Assembly (NCBI RefSeq): GCF_043290135.1
Contig: NC_134710.1
Location: 5,457,821 to 5,521,820 of the forward strand
Source: Rhipicephalus microplus
Taxonomy: Eukaryota; Arthropoda; Arachnida; Ixodida; Ixodidae
Length of the DNA: 64,000 nucleotides
Reading direction: 5' to 3'
The notes beneath the pieces were generated by a model. That model was not told the origin of the DNA and did no database searches. It saw only the letters and a program-made list of their open reading frames with translations. Positions 39,410-53,900 of this stretch are shown here, one piece after another (within the stretch, counting starts at the first letter, position 1; each line of letters opens with the position of its first letter). Position numbers and translations under genes: made by a program.

Positions 39410-42250
39410 GCGATGATATTGCGTATACCTGTGGCTGTGAGTTTCGCTTCACAAACATGAGCTGCTCGAAAGAAGTGCATGACAGCCGGTTTCGCTTCAC
39501 TGTCATCATCAGGGATGCCTTAGAAAAAAAAAAACGTGTTCCACGTCAGTCACGCTGAAAACTGCCCTTGCGATGCGGGAAAGCAGAAGAAAGCGTCTTT
39601 TCTTCGCTTTTCAATAACACAGGGGGCTTTACCGTGTCTGCACAAGTTCCCTTTGCAAGATAAAGCGAAATTTTTCCTGAAATGGATCCAGGCATATTGT
39701 CTTGGTGGGCACTATCACTTTGCCTGATATTCTATTAAACATCAACCTGCTTGGCTCTGCTTCAGTGTCTGCATTCGCGACGGTGCTGGTGCTGTCCTGC
39801 CCTAAAAAAAAAAAAAAAAAAGGTGTCCCCTCCCCAGAACAGCAGAACGCATCTGCTCGGCTGTTGCAGATGAACACCACGAACATGCACTGCGCCGTGC
39901 TCCCTACCGGGCTTCAGAAATTAGGTGCCTTTTTCCTCTTCTAACCACTACCGCCACCACACCACGAACACTTGAACCGTGGGTCTAGGAGGGCTCACAT
40001 AAAAAAAAAAAAAACAGTCAGCCCACGTGCTTGCGAACCACTTTTCCAGGCTACGTTGTAGGTTTTTAGCTGACCATTTGCTAAGAAGTGCGCCTGTGCC
40101 TTTGTTTAAGGTTTCCGCGAGGCAAACTTCGATATTTCGCCACGCGGGATGTAAAAGCCCGGCTGTCTCATGCATTTTCTGCAGCAACTCCGTAGCTTTC
40201 TCTACTGGGGAGAGAAGCTCAATCAAGTCTGTCGCCAGCCTCAGTTCATATTTACACAGTTTAACCTTCTTGCGAGCGTGCAGGGTTTCTGTCAGGCCTG
40301 GATGACTCGAAAGAGTGTTAACAAGCTTTCTCATTATTCGAAGCTACGAGTTCCACCTCGTTGCGTTGTGAGATTCCAAATGCAAGCCGGCCCCATTAAA
40401 CACTTCTTCCGTGTCGGCGGGGCTGTTGCGTATAGATGCAACGATGGCACCACTTTTTTGTACGACTTTCTCGGCACTTGGGTCCTACAATAAAGTGAGG
40501 ATGACAATTAGTGAACATTGACATTAAAAGTACAGGTAACGCGAACGGTCAATGCTACAGAGTTGCAGAAAGAGAAATACGACATATGCAATAGAAGGAT
40601 AATTAAGGAGAAAAATACCAGAGAGCCCAAAATACAAGCAAAAATAGCTTAAAGAAGAAATCAACCTAATCCAAATCTATAATGTGTATAGCTTCCGAAT
40701 AACATGGGCGTTGCGTGATGTGCAGTTTTGATCATTTTTGTTTGTCTTTGTACGCACTTCAGAACAGTTTATTAAAGTGGTGAGAGACGAACTCGAACTG
40801 GCTGCCTGGTCTGCGGCAGAAAAATGATCCGCGGCAATTGATGGGAAGCAGAGTTCGCGACATCGATCACGGCAGCAAGTGCTCCACCAATTCCTGAGAT
40901 GAAGTAGCGAAGCAGGCACGAAATTTCAGAAAGACATCGGGTGCGGATAGCTGCATAATAAAGCTTCCGTGCATCGAAACTGTAATAGGTACAGTTGTCC
41001 GCCCTTTTCAAACTACAATTAATATATTCCTATATTGTTTGCCCACGCACTCATGGCAAATTATTCAACGAATCTTGGCTATATAAAAATAGTAGTGAAT
41101 GGACGACGTATCTATTGATGCATATAAAATGAAACGATACTGTTATTTATCAGCACATACCTGCCGAACGGCGTCTTTAACGCTAAGCTGCAAGCTATGC
41201 GCGGCGCAGCCAAATAGAATTTGCTCCAATTGATGGATTTCGCTTAAACTCATTGGTAAAGCGTTCCGGGCAGTCGTCAAAACTGCCCCGCCGTGGTGGT
41301 CTAGTGGCTAATGTACACGACTTCTGACCCACAGGTCGCGCGATTGAATCTCGGCTGCAGCGGCTGCGTTTTCGATGGAGGCGAAAATTCTGTAGGCCCG
41401 TGTGCTCAGATTTGAGTGCTCGTGAAAGACCCCCCAGGTGGTCGAAATTTCCGGAGACCTCCACTACGGCGTCTCTCATAATGTTATGGTGGTTTGGAGA
41501 TCTGACACCCCCCATATAAAACAGTCGTCAAAACTGTCTCCTTCATCGTGCTTTTCAGTTTCCCACCCAGCAAATTCAAAAGCCTTTCACATCGATTAAG
41601 CGTTAACTGCCACCACGCGGATGACCTAGAAAATGAAATAAGAACAGTCAACGCAGGCGAACAAGTGCGAAAACACATATTTGACCTAGTCAGCGATGTT
41701 ACACTTCTGCAAAGTTGCGTCGCACTCGCAGCGGATCCGAGCACCTTCGTTGCTCTCCATCAGTCGAGTGAAAATGGGAAGGATACATGTCAGCCGCGAA
41801 GTCGCTGTCCACGAATGTTGCTTCGACAGCCAGGAAACCCGTCATAGAACGCGACGTCCACACGTCGAGTGCGATACAGACGTACTCCGCTCACGCCAAG
41901 GACGATGATATTTTGGTCTTCAGCCCTTATACTTACTCGGCCAGCAACTTCTCTGAGGCCATCCCGCGATGGCAACTTGTAGCCAGGGATGGCGACCTGG
42001 ATTTGATAGAATTCAAAGCAGTTACTTTGATCAAAGGCGGCTTATAAAATTCTCAAACTTACGTTTACGAATTGCAGAAATCCCTCCCTCTCGATGACAC
42101 GAATAGGCTCCATGTTTGTGCAAATCGTATTCATCAAGGCGTCGTCAAGAGCAGGCACGGAGCCAGAGGTGAAGGCGGACGTCATTTTCGGCTGGTTTTC
42201 CAGCCGTTTCTCTCGTGGCTCGTGCTTTCTTTTCTAGAGCCGAATCAGAA
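39410..42250 (-). pseudogene. Degenerate hAT-family transposase (BED-type)
   Basis: The reading is assembled across frames on the minus strand. Near 42100 it reads TNMEPIRVIEREGFLQFVN; near 41955 PGYKLPSRDGL-like; near 41860 CIALDVWTSRSMTGFLAVEA with the first catalytic Asp. After a helical stretch, QILFGCAAHSLQLSVKDAV is near 41190, LTETLHARKKVKLCKYELRL is near 40270 and ALLDPRFK is near 39985. A C-terminal RLSCTSFEQLMFVKRN lies near 39460. These are ordered hAT landmarks (RNase H-like fold, CxxH insertion domain, LLDPRFK, dimerisation tail). Many stops and a Ruka insertion make it a relic. The N-terminal BED finger is not seen here. Confidence 0.78.
41286..41521 (+). mobile_element. Ruka SINE copy 4, inside the hAT relic
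   Basis: A plus-strand Ruka from CCCCGCCGTGGTGGTCTAG to its 3' end CCCCCCATATAAAA has a perfect 15-bp target duplication, CAGTCGTCAAAACTG (41271-41285 and 41522-41536). Excising it restores the transposase reading VLTTARNALPMSLSEIHQ. Confidence 0.93.
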
Positions 42251-43217
42251 TTGACAATACTCTGAATACAGCAGGTATAGTTTCGGAGGAAAGTTTGGAG
42301 CGTGCAGCTTCTTTGTTTTCTACACGTGAAATTTCAGAATAAACTGTTTCCAGTGTGCCATGTTTGCGTACGAAAACTGCGTGCGCCAGCAACTGGGCGC
42401 AGGAGCCAGTGTGGTTGTGCGTTACGGTCGTGCTTCCCTAGCCGGCAACGCCACCCGGGATGCCCCCCCCCCCCCCCTAGAAACAGAGCGAGTGAACGTG
42501 GTTTTTTTTTTTTTTCGGTGAGAATCGTGGCGTCGGGATTCCGCAGAGGCGCCGCCTTGTCCATGCGTGGTTACGTGTGCTGTCCTGCATCGTCTCCGAA
42601 CCTATGCTTTGAAAAGTTTATTCTCTCTTCCTCGTACGAAGGGACAGACAACACGGTTCATCGTGTACGACTGCGCTGCGCTGACCTGCCGACCTTCGCC
42701 GGCTGAGTTTCGGGCAAAGGCGCCTATGTGTCTAGACAGGAATGACAGCACTGTGAAAGGGTGTGTGTGTGAGGGGGGTGGGGGGGGGGTCGTATGACGG
42801 GAGACGGGGCGCAAGCTGGTATACGAAAACTTGCAGTCAACACGAGTACTGCGTCGGTAGTACCAGTACGCATAAACCAAGAAAAAGAAGCGCTTTTTCG
42901 TCCCAGTCGCGTCTGGCGACAGAAGCAAGCAGAAAAAAAGAGAGAGCCGGCGGCTGAGGCCGGCTTATAAATGTACCGTGCTTGTAATCAGCCAAGCCAT
43001 TTTAAAACTGCTCCTTTATTGCTAAATTCGAGGCTCTAATTTGCTAATGTATAAAATTTCATTAACAGTGCGTGGAAGAAAACGCACTCCATTTTCGGAA
43101 AAAGACGCAATTCCATTCCGCTCAAAATGCGCTCAATTCAATTTTCATTGCAATCCTCCAAGTGTTGTCCCCCATTCTATTCCCATTCTATTCCAGGTGT
43201 GCGAAAATTTAGAATAA
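42251..43217. other. No gene; homopolymer runs and ATTCC repeat
   Basis: Contains a C-run at 42465-42477, a T-run at 42500-42513, a GT/G-rich run at 42761-42790 and the ATTCC-rich degenerate repeat at 43085-43217. No coding motif found. Confidence 0.5.
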
Positions 43218-43222
43218 TTCCG

Positions 43223-44363
43223 TGTTACAAGCTGCCACTCTAGCGTCGCCAGCGCGAAGTCGGCGACGGGAATGACAGCAGGTTGGTTCGTTCCGGACGC
43301 AAGCAGAGACAATGAAGAGATCAGAGACGTGAGAAAACAAAACAAACTTTACTCTAGTGATATTGCAGCACACGGGATCTAATACAACACTTCAATACAA
43401 CTAACAAATACATCGACACTTGATACAACTAAAGAAATATATAACAGAAACAATAAATCAGCTTACGAAAGAGAACTATTACAAACTACACAAACTAACA
43501 AGAATAGAACGACGGAGTTGAAAGTTCGAAGATATAAACAGGTGAAGGCATACGTGTGATGACCGGCAGCGTTGTGTCCCCGACGATCGGAAGCGAGAAG
43601 TCGAAGAGAATTCTGGCACGACTGCGATGTCGGCGGTGTTGCAACGCTGGTGGCTCCGGGAGGCTAGTGCTTGCAGGTGACTTCGAGCAGGTTGAGCTAA
43701 CTCGAAGCGAAGTCCCGATGTCTACGTTGCAGACGTTAATATCGCGCCACAACTAGACGAACGGCTAAGTTTAGGTGGCCAGCCGATACAGAGCCACACT
43801 AAAAACTCCTAGAAGAGATGCTTGTTGATCTGTTTCTACACCATCTTGGTCAGCGACTAGTCTGCCTAGCAGGGCAAAATCCTGCGCTTAAATCCCCCTC
43901 GTGTCTCCTCGCTCTCTTCCTTGGGGACAAGAGATTTCAACCTGGGTCCAATCATGCGCGTTTAATTGAGGGGAAACTCCGCCCCAAAAATATTTTGACC
44001 CCACCCCTTTTTAATAGGGAGAGGGCCCGCAACTAGCGAGAGTGACAACCTGTCGGGTTGTTGTCATACGGCTTGGCCACCAGAGCGTTTCCCACGCTTT
44101 TCTCCGTGGGAACGGTCAACCACTTAGCTCTCAGCCGGGCGTCTTGTAGTCTAAACGGGGTATACCGCGGCCTTCTACGACCTTGCAGACGTCGCCACGG
44201 TTATAAAAGGATTAACTGTCGGCAGCGACGTTCTAAGGAGAGCACCCCCATTTTGCACTTATCGGTTCCCTTTCATGTGCCGCCGTTTCTCACGGTCAGT
44301 CGGGGAGTACGGCGCCCGTTAATTGCCGTGACGCGGTGTCGCCGAAAATAGCCGTCCGTGACA
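43223..44363 (-). mobile_element. Solo LTR with TTCCG target duplication
   Basis: A 1141-bp segment beginning TGTTACAAGC and ending TCCGTGACA on the plus strand is flanked by TTCCG on both sides (43218-43222 and 44364-44368). It sits within an ATTCC-rich repeat. On the minus strand an AGTAAA at about 43352 followed by a GT-rich run resembles a polyadenylation region, favouring minus orientation. It has no internal genes. The family is not recognised. Confidence 0.8.
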
Positions 44364-44639
44364 TTCCGGAATCATTCCACTTCCGGAATGGCAACGCCGC
44401 AAACAGCCACACGCCCGCTGATCGCAACGCGCTGCACGAATGAAAGTTATCTCAGGAAGAAAAGTCAAATCTTGTCATCTTATCGCTAGTTCTGCTACCT
44501 TTTTTCTTCCAACATCCAACCCTCGTTATTGGGCTTGCACGATAACAAAATAAACCTTTTTTTTTTGTTGCCTCATACCGCTTGTCTTGTCAACGACAGG
44601 CCGCTTGTTCTCGTGAGCGCCATTCGGGCTTCTCACTAC

Positions 44640-44890
44640 CTCAGTACGACCACTCACTGTGTGTGTGTCGCTGAGTTTTCTGTGCGGCATACCGACTCGC
44701 GCTTATGAGTACGCACTCACGTCCACAACCACGCCCAGTCGATTACCCTCATGTGGGCTCACTCACGTTTACACACGACTACTCATACTGAGTGCTCAAT
44801 CACGTCCACTCACACTGACGAGTACGCACTCACGTTCTTGCTCACGACTATACTCACGACTGCTCACTCGCGTTCATACTCACGCCTAGG
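44640..44890. repeat. CACTCACGTTCA-type minisatellite, short array
   Basis: Imperfect units such as GTACGCACTCACGTCCAC and CTCACGACTACTCATACTGAG share the core of the 25-26 kb array. Sequence 44400-44640 before it shows nothing recognisable. Confidence 0.75.
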
Positions 44891-45042
44891 ACAGCAGAGG
44901 ATTCTTCCACGGAGGAAGAAATTTCCTTCCTTTTTGAATTTTAACGTGCCTTAATACTGTGATTACTGCTCGATATATCCGCTCCAGTGCTGCAGTGACC
45001 TAAGTGAGCGCCATGAGAGTATTGCTTCAACATGTCTTTAAA

Positions 45043-45299
45043 CTTGTGCTCAGATGTGGGTGCACGTTAAAAAACCCCAGGTGGTCGAAATTTCCGGAGC
45101 CCTCCACTACGGCGTCTCTCATAATCATATGGTGGTTTTGGGACGTCTAACCCCACATATCGTAGAAGTGTGGTGGTTTGGGCTAGTTGGTATGGCATGA
45201 CGATAGCTATAGCGCGAGAACAGAACGACGACAAAGCGACTCCTTCTTGTCCCATTGACGTCGTTCTGTTCTAGCGCTATCACTATCGTCTCCCCACAT

Positions 45300-45340
<41 letters not shown>

Positions 45341-45342
45341 GT
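45043..45342 (+). mobile_element. Ruka SINE copy 5, 5'-truncated, with nested hairpin element
   Basis: Only the 3' part of Ruka is present, from GTGCTCAGATGTGGGTGCAC through GGTGGTCGAAATTTCCGGAG and the tail CCCCACATATC plus an (ATCA) array of about 40 bp (45301-45340). A 130-bp hairpin element is inserted just before the tail. Confidence 0.88.
45162..45291 (+). mobile_element. Hairpin element 2 (PLE-head type)
   Basis: A 130-bp insertion is flanked by an 11-bp duplication, CCCCACATATC (45151-45161 and 45292-45302). It has a head GGTTTGGGCTAGTTGGTATG, then 32-bp arms (45199-45230 and 45259-45290) pairing with three mismatches around a 28-nt loop. It carries no protein. Its head matches the outer end of the Penelope-like element at 29074-29112. 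Confidence 0.8.
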
Positions 45343-45984
45343 GTCCTACCAAGGGGTTTCTTTCTTTATTGTTGCCGAAATTCCTGGTAAGCTCAGTAAT
45401 TTGAGCAAAGCATAATAGATTTCGTGAAATAATGTATATATTCATGGACTATTTATGAGAACATAGATAGAAGAAGAAATTGAGAGCCGTGTCCCGCAGG
45501 CAGTGATGTCTGACAACGCATAATAATTTATCGTATTAAACAACTTAAGTAGATACTGTATTAGTTTGCTGTACGACGTAGTTAATGCCTAAGACGAATG
45601 ACGAAATTCAACGGTGTATGGCTCTTTAGAGTGAGAAGAGAAAGCGTGAATAGAAAAAGCGAGTAATTGTTAGCGATTGTGGTCTAGCTACAGGTAAATG
45701 TTGTTCATCGGACGCCAGCCAGAACTGAGGTATTTTTTGGGTGGATGTAGAAAAAGTGGTTTACGATTTAGAGTACTTGATACTCTACTAAAGAAGAGCA
45801 TAAAGCCGACCTGTGGGCTGTGGGCCTCACACTTGATGAGGCCGTCTTGACAAAAATTATGAACGAGTTCGCAGCGTAAAATAACACCAGAAACTCCCGC
45901 GGTTACTAGCACACTTCTTTAACGAGGTACTGCACGGTAGGGAGGTTGTGTAATATAGACATGTGTGTGAAAAGATGAAATAAT
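45343..45984. other. No recognised feature
   Basis: AT-rich sequence with no motif or repeat that I can identify. Confidence 0.4.
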
Positions 45985-46220
45985 TCTCGAGGTTCTCACG
46001 CGCCAAACGCACCATATGACTACAAGGAATGAGACACGTCGTAGCGAAGTGCTTCGAAATTTTCGACTGCCTTGGGTCCTTTAACGTGTACCCGAATGCA
46101 TGTAGTACATTCACTTATAGCATTTAGTCTTTGAAATGCACGCGGCACGACCAGAATCCAGCTCTCATTTGTAGGCTCAACGAAGCTGAACACAGTAACC
46201 CTTGTATCGCCATGGCGGCT
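45985..46220 (-). mobile_element. Ruka SINE copy 6 (very old)
   Basis: A strongly diverged minus-strand copy retains CACCATATGACTA, GAAATTTTCGACTGCCTTGGG and TCCTTTAACGTGTACCCGAAT, and ends near CGCCATGGCGGC. No target duplication is discernible. Confidence 0.72.
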
Positions 46221-46229
46221 TGAATGTGA

Positions 46230-46795
46230 ACGAACGTTTCTTCGATTGGACTTAAGAAAGATGTATCAACGTGAGTGTGCACAAGTAAATGTAAGAAGAC
46301 GTGGTCATAGGAGAAAATAAATGTCTATGAGCGTGAGCGGGCCTGTCAACGTGAGTGAGTTCTGCGAAGTCCGAGTTCACGTGAATGAAGCTCTCTATGA
46401 TATGGCGCGAGCACGAACATTCGTGTAGGCGTACGAACGTACGAATGTGAGTTCCAGCGTTTGTCTCAATACTTATATCGGTGAACATTAGTGTATATAA
46501 GAATAAGGGCGAGCGAACACTTCTGAATATGAGTAGACGCAAAATTGGTATACGAGTGGCTGAGTATAAAAACTAGTGAATGTCCGAGCGTGAGCAAATG
46601 TATGCACGCAAGCGCCGATAAATGAGTGCTAGGCTATGAGTAAAGCATATGAGCAAGCATATGAGTAAAGATGTAGGTGGACTTAAACGAACACTATCGA
46701 GCGTCCGTGAAACGACGCCAGTGATCGGAAGTTTAAGTGTAACGTCGAGAAACGCCGATGTGCGCGAGTGCAAGTGAATGCTTCAGCATGTGACA
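46230..46795. repeat. Degenerate GTGAGTGA/ACGAACGT minisatellite
   Basis: Loosely repeated units (AACGTGAGTGAG, CGTACGAACGTACGAATGTG, GAGCGTGAGC) read as a decayed, inverted relative of the CACTCACGTTCA array. A G-run follows at 46809-46821. Confidence 0.6.
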
Positions 46796-47013
46796 TGAGC
46801 CCATTGAGGGGGGGGGGGGGGATTGAGTATGGCTGTGCATGACCGAACATCACGATATTAGCGTCCGAGCCAGTGATATAGCTTCATTTTAGGTGTGAAA
46901 CGGAAACAAGAAATATGAAGACAAACGCCTCTCAACATACTGTTGTGACCATGTCTCTAAGTGTTTTTTTTTTTTTTTACAGACAGCTTAGTCTACCAGT
47001 TCCCAAAACATTC

Positions 47014-47245
47014 TGTCACCCGCCACGGTGGCCTACAGTCTCGACTGCTGACCCGCAGATGGCAGGATCGAATCGCGGACGCAGCGGCCACATTTTCAGT
47101 TGAGGTGGAAATGCTCAAGGCCCACGTACTTACATGTAAGTGCACGTTAAAGAACGCCAGGTGGTCGCAGTTTCCGGAACGTTCTCCTACAGCGCCTCAC
47201 ATAGTAACATCGTAGTTTTGGAACCATAAACTCCAGCAATCATTG
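47014..47245 (+). mobile_element. Ruka SINE copy 7 (old)
   Basis: A diverged plus-strand copy has CCCGCCACGGTGGCCTA at its head, a B-box remnant CAGGATCGAATCGCGG and TGCACGTTAAAGAACGCCAG downstream. No clean duplication. Confidence 0.82.
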
Positions 47246-47590
47246 CACACTAGGGGTATACTTTCACTGGGAAGAATGCAACAGAAGGGATCAAATGACA
47301 CACACTGGGGTGACAATTGATTCTATAACTCTTTCAAGTTCTTCAACTGACTCCAGCTCTAGTTTCGCGCGACTACTGTTAAATGCAGGGAAGTATTTAT
47401 TCTGAGCAATTCCGATAACCTTTGCCACTCTGCCTAGTCCCAGCAAAAAGAAAGGGATGGAATTCAAATTTAGCATTGTTTCAATACAACTCGTCCCCAT
47501 AAATTACCGAGCTATTTGGGCACAGTAAAGTAGGAACTGTGAAACGATTGTCCGTGATTTCGAATTAAGCAGTTAAAACAGACCTCCCTT

Positions 47591-47703
47591 ATACATACAT
47601 ACATACATACATACATACATACATACATACATACATACATACATACATACATACATACATACATACATACATACATACATACATACATACATACATACAT
47701 ACC
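47591..47703. repeat. ACAT tetranucleotide microsatellite
   Basis: About 28 perfect units of ACAT (113 bp). Sequence 47246-47590 before it and 47704-47989 after it shows no recognised feature. Confidence 0.97.
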
Positions 47704-47989
47704 CAACTAAATAGTGCGAACGCGTTGCGTATTGTGTCATACGCTGCGAAGGACACTGCAGAAAATGGCATGAAGTTCCCATATTTATTTCTGATCATTA
47801 TGGATAGTTAATAACGTAGTTATGGCTGGCGGCATCGGGCTTGTGACATGGTATGTTGCCATACTTGTTCACCGTGAGCAGCTATGAAAAACAGTATCTG
47901 AAGAAGGGGACGTAATAACGTGGTGAGGATATGGAACTCTAATGACGGGTTCTTAAAGTACTGAACATTATGAGGAGGTGCGGTAGACT

Positions 47990-48195
47990 GAAGTCCCGTA
48001 CCGTATTTGCATTACGTGTCTCCGCAATTTGCTAAAACTCTTTCTCGAACGCAATACTAGCAAACAAGCTGCGCTCTCCGAGTGACGAGAAACAGAGAGG
48101 AGGTGCAATGGCTGAACCGAGACTGCAGCGCCGACGCGACGGTGCGCCGTGGCGCCAGGACATGCAGCCTACACGAATGGCGCAGAACGCCGGCC
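47990..48195. repeat. Interspersed repeat pair, copy 2
   Basis: A diverged copy of 35660-35870: shares AGTCCCGTACCGTATTTGC, CAGAGAGGAGGTGC, GCGCCGACGCGA and GGCGCCAGGACA in the same order. It ends a few bases before the GT array. Confidence 0.6.
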
Positions 48196-48208
48196 GCATG
48201 CTGCTTTG

Positions 48209-50434
<2,226 letters not shown>

Positions 50435-50437
<3 letters not shown>

Positions 50438-50938
50438 ATTTTAAATGCATTGTCGTTGAGTGCAGAAAGTCCAAAAACAAACAACGAAGTGGGATGCGAG
50501 CCAGTGGTCTTGAGGATGGGTAAACGTTGACGAGGATGGTAGCAGTGGCCTCTGTGATGTCGAAGCCCATTTCTTCACCAGGAGTCATGTAGCCAGGCAC
50601 GTCGGGCTGTCGTTCCAACCAGCGATGCAGCAGGGAACCTTGGGCAGCCTGTTTGCCGCTGCGAACTTAGACAAGGCGCCATTCGCAATAGTAACAAGCT
50701 TTAAAAAAAAGGGGGTGGGGGCAAGATTATGTACTTGCTCAAGCGTTGCGAATGCTATGGTTCGAGTACTTAGGGAAAAAGGTGCAGTGATGCTATCGTT
50801 ATCAGTCGCCGAGGTTTTCCCCCACCTTTGTTGGCATAACTGCGACTGTAATCGAGAGCATTCATGCAAAAGTTGTGATAGGGAGGTGATTCGGAGTATG
50901 AAGCGACGTCCTGATAAAGTGTTGGTAGCTAATGCGTG
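50435..50938. other. Probable 3' UTR of the downstream LINE, otherwise unassigned
   Basis: This sequence lies between the satellite and the stop codon of the LINE ORF2 (minus strand). It contains an A-run/G-run at 50702-50720 but no clear poly(A) or microsatellite end that would define the LINE terminus. No gene motif. Confidence 0.4.
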
Positions 50939-53900
50939 TCATGTGGATGTCATAGAAACAGAGTTGCGCATGACAGTCACTAACTGAAGTAGATACGCGC
51001 GAGATTTTCTATTGGTGAATAGCCCATAATACTGCGCAGGTAGTGTTGTACCCGTGTGCTCAGATTTGGGCGCACGTTAAAGAACCCCAGGTGGTCAAAA
51101 TTTCCGGAGCCCTCCACTACGGCGTCTCTCATAATCATATGGTGGTTTTGGGACGTTAAACCCCACAAATCAATCAGGTAGTGTTGTATCACTTTTGGGC
51201 ACACGTATATGGGTCACAATGTGTTGCGTGTTTGGGCATTCATTAAAGTAGTGTTGTTCGCTCAAGCAAGGTGCACCACACATACACCTGTCCGATGCAG
51301 TTATATTGAATCGATGAAGATAATACTGAAAGTGTCCGTGACCAGATAATAAGTGTGTTAGGTTTTTAGGAGGGGGGAACCATTGAGGAATTTTGTACGG
51401 ACTTGCGATCCAATGAAATAGCGTTGTCTCAGGTCCCTCAGTATGCCAATGGGTGTGCCAATATGAATTCAAGATTTTATGAAACCGAGTTCGTACTGAC
51501 TGAATTGATATTTTGGCGTAACGCACAAAGCCTGATTTCCCTCCTAATGCAGCTGCAGCGTCAGCTAGCTCATTTCCCAAAATTCCCATATGGCCAGGTA
51601 CATGATACAATTTTATAATTTTGCCTGACGAGATTATATGGTTAAGAAGCAGCTTAATGTTCCGAATTCTTTCATCGTTATCAGTAAGACTTGAAAGTTT
51701 CATTAGAATTAGCGATAGACAGTCTGTGTAAATGTGGGCTGGCGTGTTAAAGTTGTTTGTAAAAACGAAATGAAGGGCTTCTTGGAATGCTATTAATTCC
51801 GTGTCGTATGCGCTTGAAGCGTTGCGTATATGAAATTTTCTAACAGTTATGAGTTTTCCATCCTTTGTCAAAGCAATATATGCCGCACCCGCCGCGTAGG
51901 ACGTGTATGAGCCGTCAGTGTATACGTGAATGGCTTTTGTTTTGAAAATAACCGCTTCTTGTGATGGTGAGAGTTTAGTGAAAGTAAATTTATATTTTTT
52001 ACTGGGGTGATGAGCCCACGGACTGCATGGATATAGTATGTCAGCCGGTTTGAACGTTTTTACACCAGAATAAGTTACGTTCCGGAGTATGAATAAGGAA
52101 AATTCTGCAGATTGTCTGTCCAACTCTAGTGGTAACGGAGGCGCGTTAGCGAGAATCTGCAGGGATGACGTACGTGTGGTGTAAAATGCACCTGTTAAGG
52201 AAATTAAGACGGTTCGCTGAACTGATAAAACTCGCGCCCTAATGAATTTTGATGGGAACATAGGCCACCATACCGGAGATGCATACGTGAGAGAAGGCAA
52301 TATCACTTGACGGTAGAGTCGTCTAATGAGTGTACTTTTTAATGAACGGTGCGATTTAACAAATGTGAGGAGCCGGGACGTGGACACTTCAGCCTTTCCT
52401 TTATTGTAGTCAATGTGGGCATGAAAATTTAAAGAGGGGTCAAATAATACGCCTAGAATCTTAATTTCTTTCTTGTGTTTGAGAAAAATGCCATCCATGC
52501 GGATAGATGGGCAGCGTTTTGATGTACCCATGTGTCCGTTATTAAAAAACACGAAGAACGACTTCTCGGCGCTTACGGTAACTTTTTGTTCTCGTGCCCA
52601 ACCAGATACCAAAGCCAGGACATGCTCAGCCTTAGCTTGTAATCGGAGTCTTGACTTATATGTGATAACAATGATGGTATCGTCCGCGTACGCCTGTATG
52701 TGTACGTCGGGTGGCACGGGAAGATGGAGTAAGGTGTCTATCAATATGTTCCACAGTAGCGGACTGATAGGGGATCCTTGCGGGCTGCCAATTGTTGTAC
52801 GAACTGTCTCTTCTGCGACGTTGGTTGAAAAAGTTACAGTGCGGTTCGATAAAAAGGATTTGAGTAGAAAGTACAAGTTTTGTGGACACCTGTGCTTGCG
52901 TAAAAAGTTCAAAACTGCAGGATGCCAAACACTATCGAATGCTCCTACAAAATCAAGAGATATGAGTATGGTAGGGAGTTTGGCTGCCTTGTATGCAGCC
53001 AATTTGTTTCGCTGTGTGTATAGTGCTAAAGTAGCACTTTTATTGTGCGTAAAACCGTATTGATTATTGTGAAGAAGATTATTATTGTGCAAGGAATAAT
53101 ACAGACAAGCATTTAAGAGTCTTTCTAATACTTTACTTAATACAGAGTTCATAACTATTGGTCTACATGCATTAGGCGAATTGAGCGGACGTCCTGGCTT
53201 TGGTATGAATATTACTTTCCCTCTTCTCCAAGCCTGTGGGAAGTGTCCGATTCTTAAGGCGGTATTGAAGATAAAATAGAAAAATTGAGAATGGTATTCA
53301 AATAATCCTTTAATGAACGAGTAGGTTAATTCGTCGTGTCCAGGAGCAGAGTGTGAATTACCCTGTTTCATCGCGCACTCTATCTCAGATATTGTAAAAG
53401 GAGGGTCAGAAGTATGCCACGGGTAAGGACTAGCCGCAATGTTACGCATGATAGTGTGGTGCATGTTGTCTTCAGAACAGCTGTCAACTACTGCCAATGT
53501 ATCGAGTAGTAGCCGGGCGGACTCAATTACAGAAGCTGTGCGAGTGCCGTTAGGTAAATCTAGAGGAGGAAGAAAAGTTACTTGGTGGTGTTTTTGAAAT
53601 GCGGTTTTGAAAACATCACCATATAAACATTTCTTAGTGAGAAAGTCACAAATGTCTTTATCAAACGATGATTTTGCTTTCCTGATTTTGTCCTCGTAGG
53701 CTGAGAATGCATCAACGTACAATTTGCGATACATGTCTCGAAGGAGGGGGTCAGCTGTTCGCTGGTATCGTCGTCGCATAGCCCGAACACGCTTACGTTC
53801 AATAGTCAATTCTGGTTTCCACCAACCATTACCTAATTTACTACGCGATGTTATGCGTCGTGAGTAACGTTGGCTTAAAGCGGAGTATATGGCATAAAAC

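Noticed and set aside
41290..41360. tRNA gene at the head of the Ruka copies
   Set aside because: The tRNA-like head is part of the SINE and lacks a foldable full tRNA structure with intact anticodon arm; annotated as SINE only.
47512..47798. Open frames with MYVC repeats
   Set aside because: Translation of the ACAT microsatellite.
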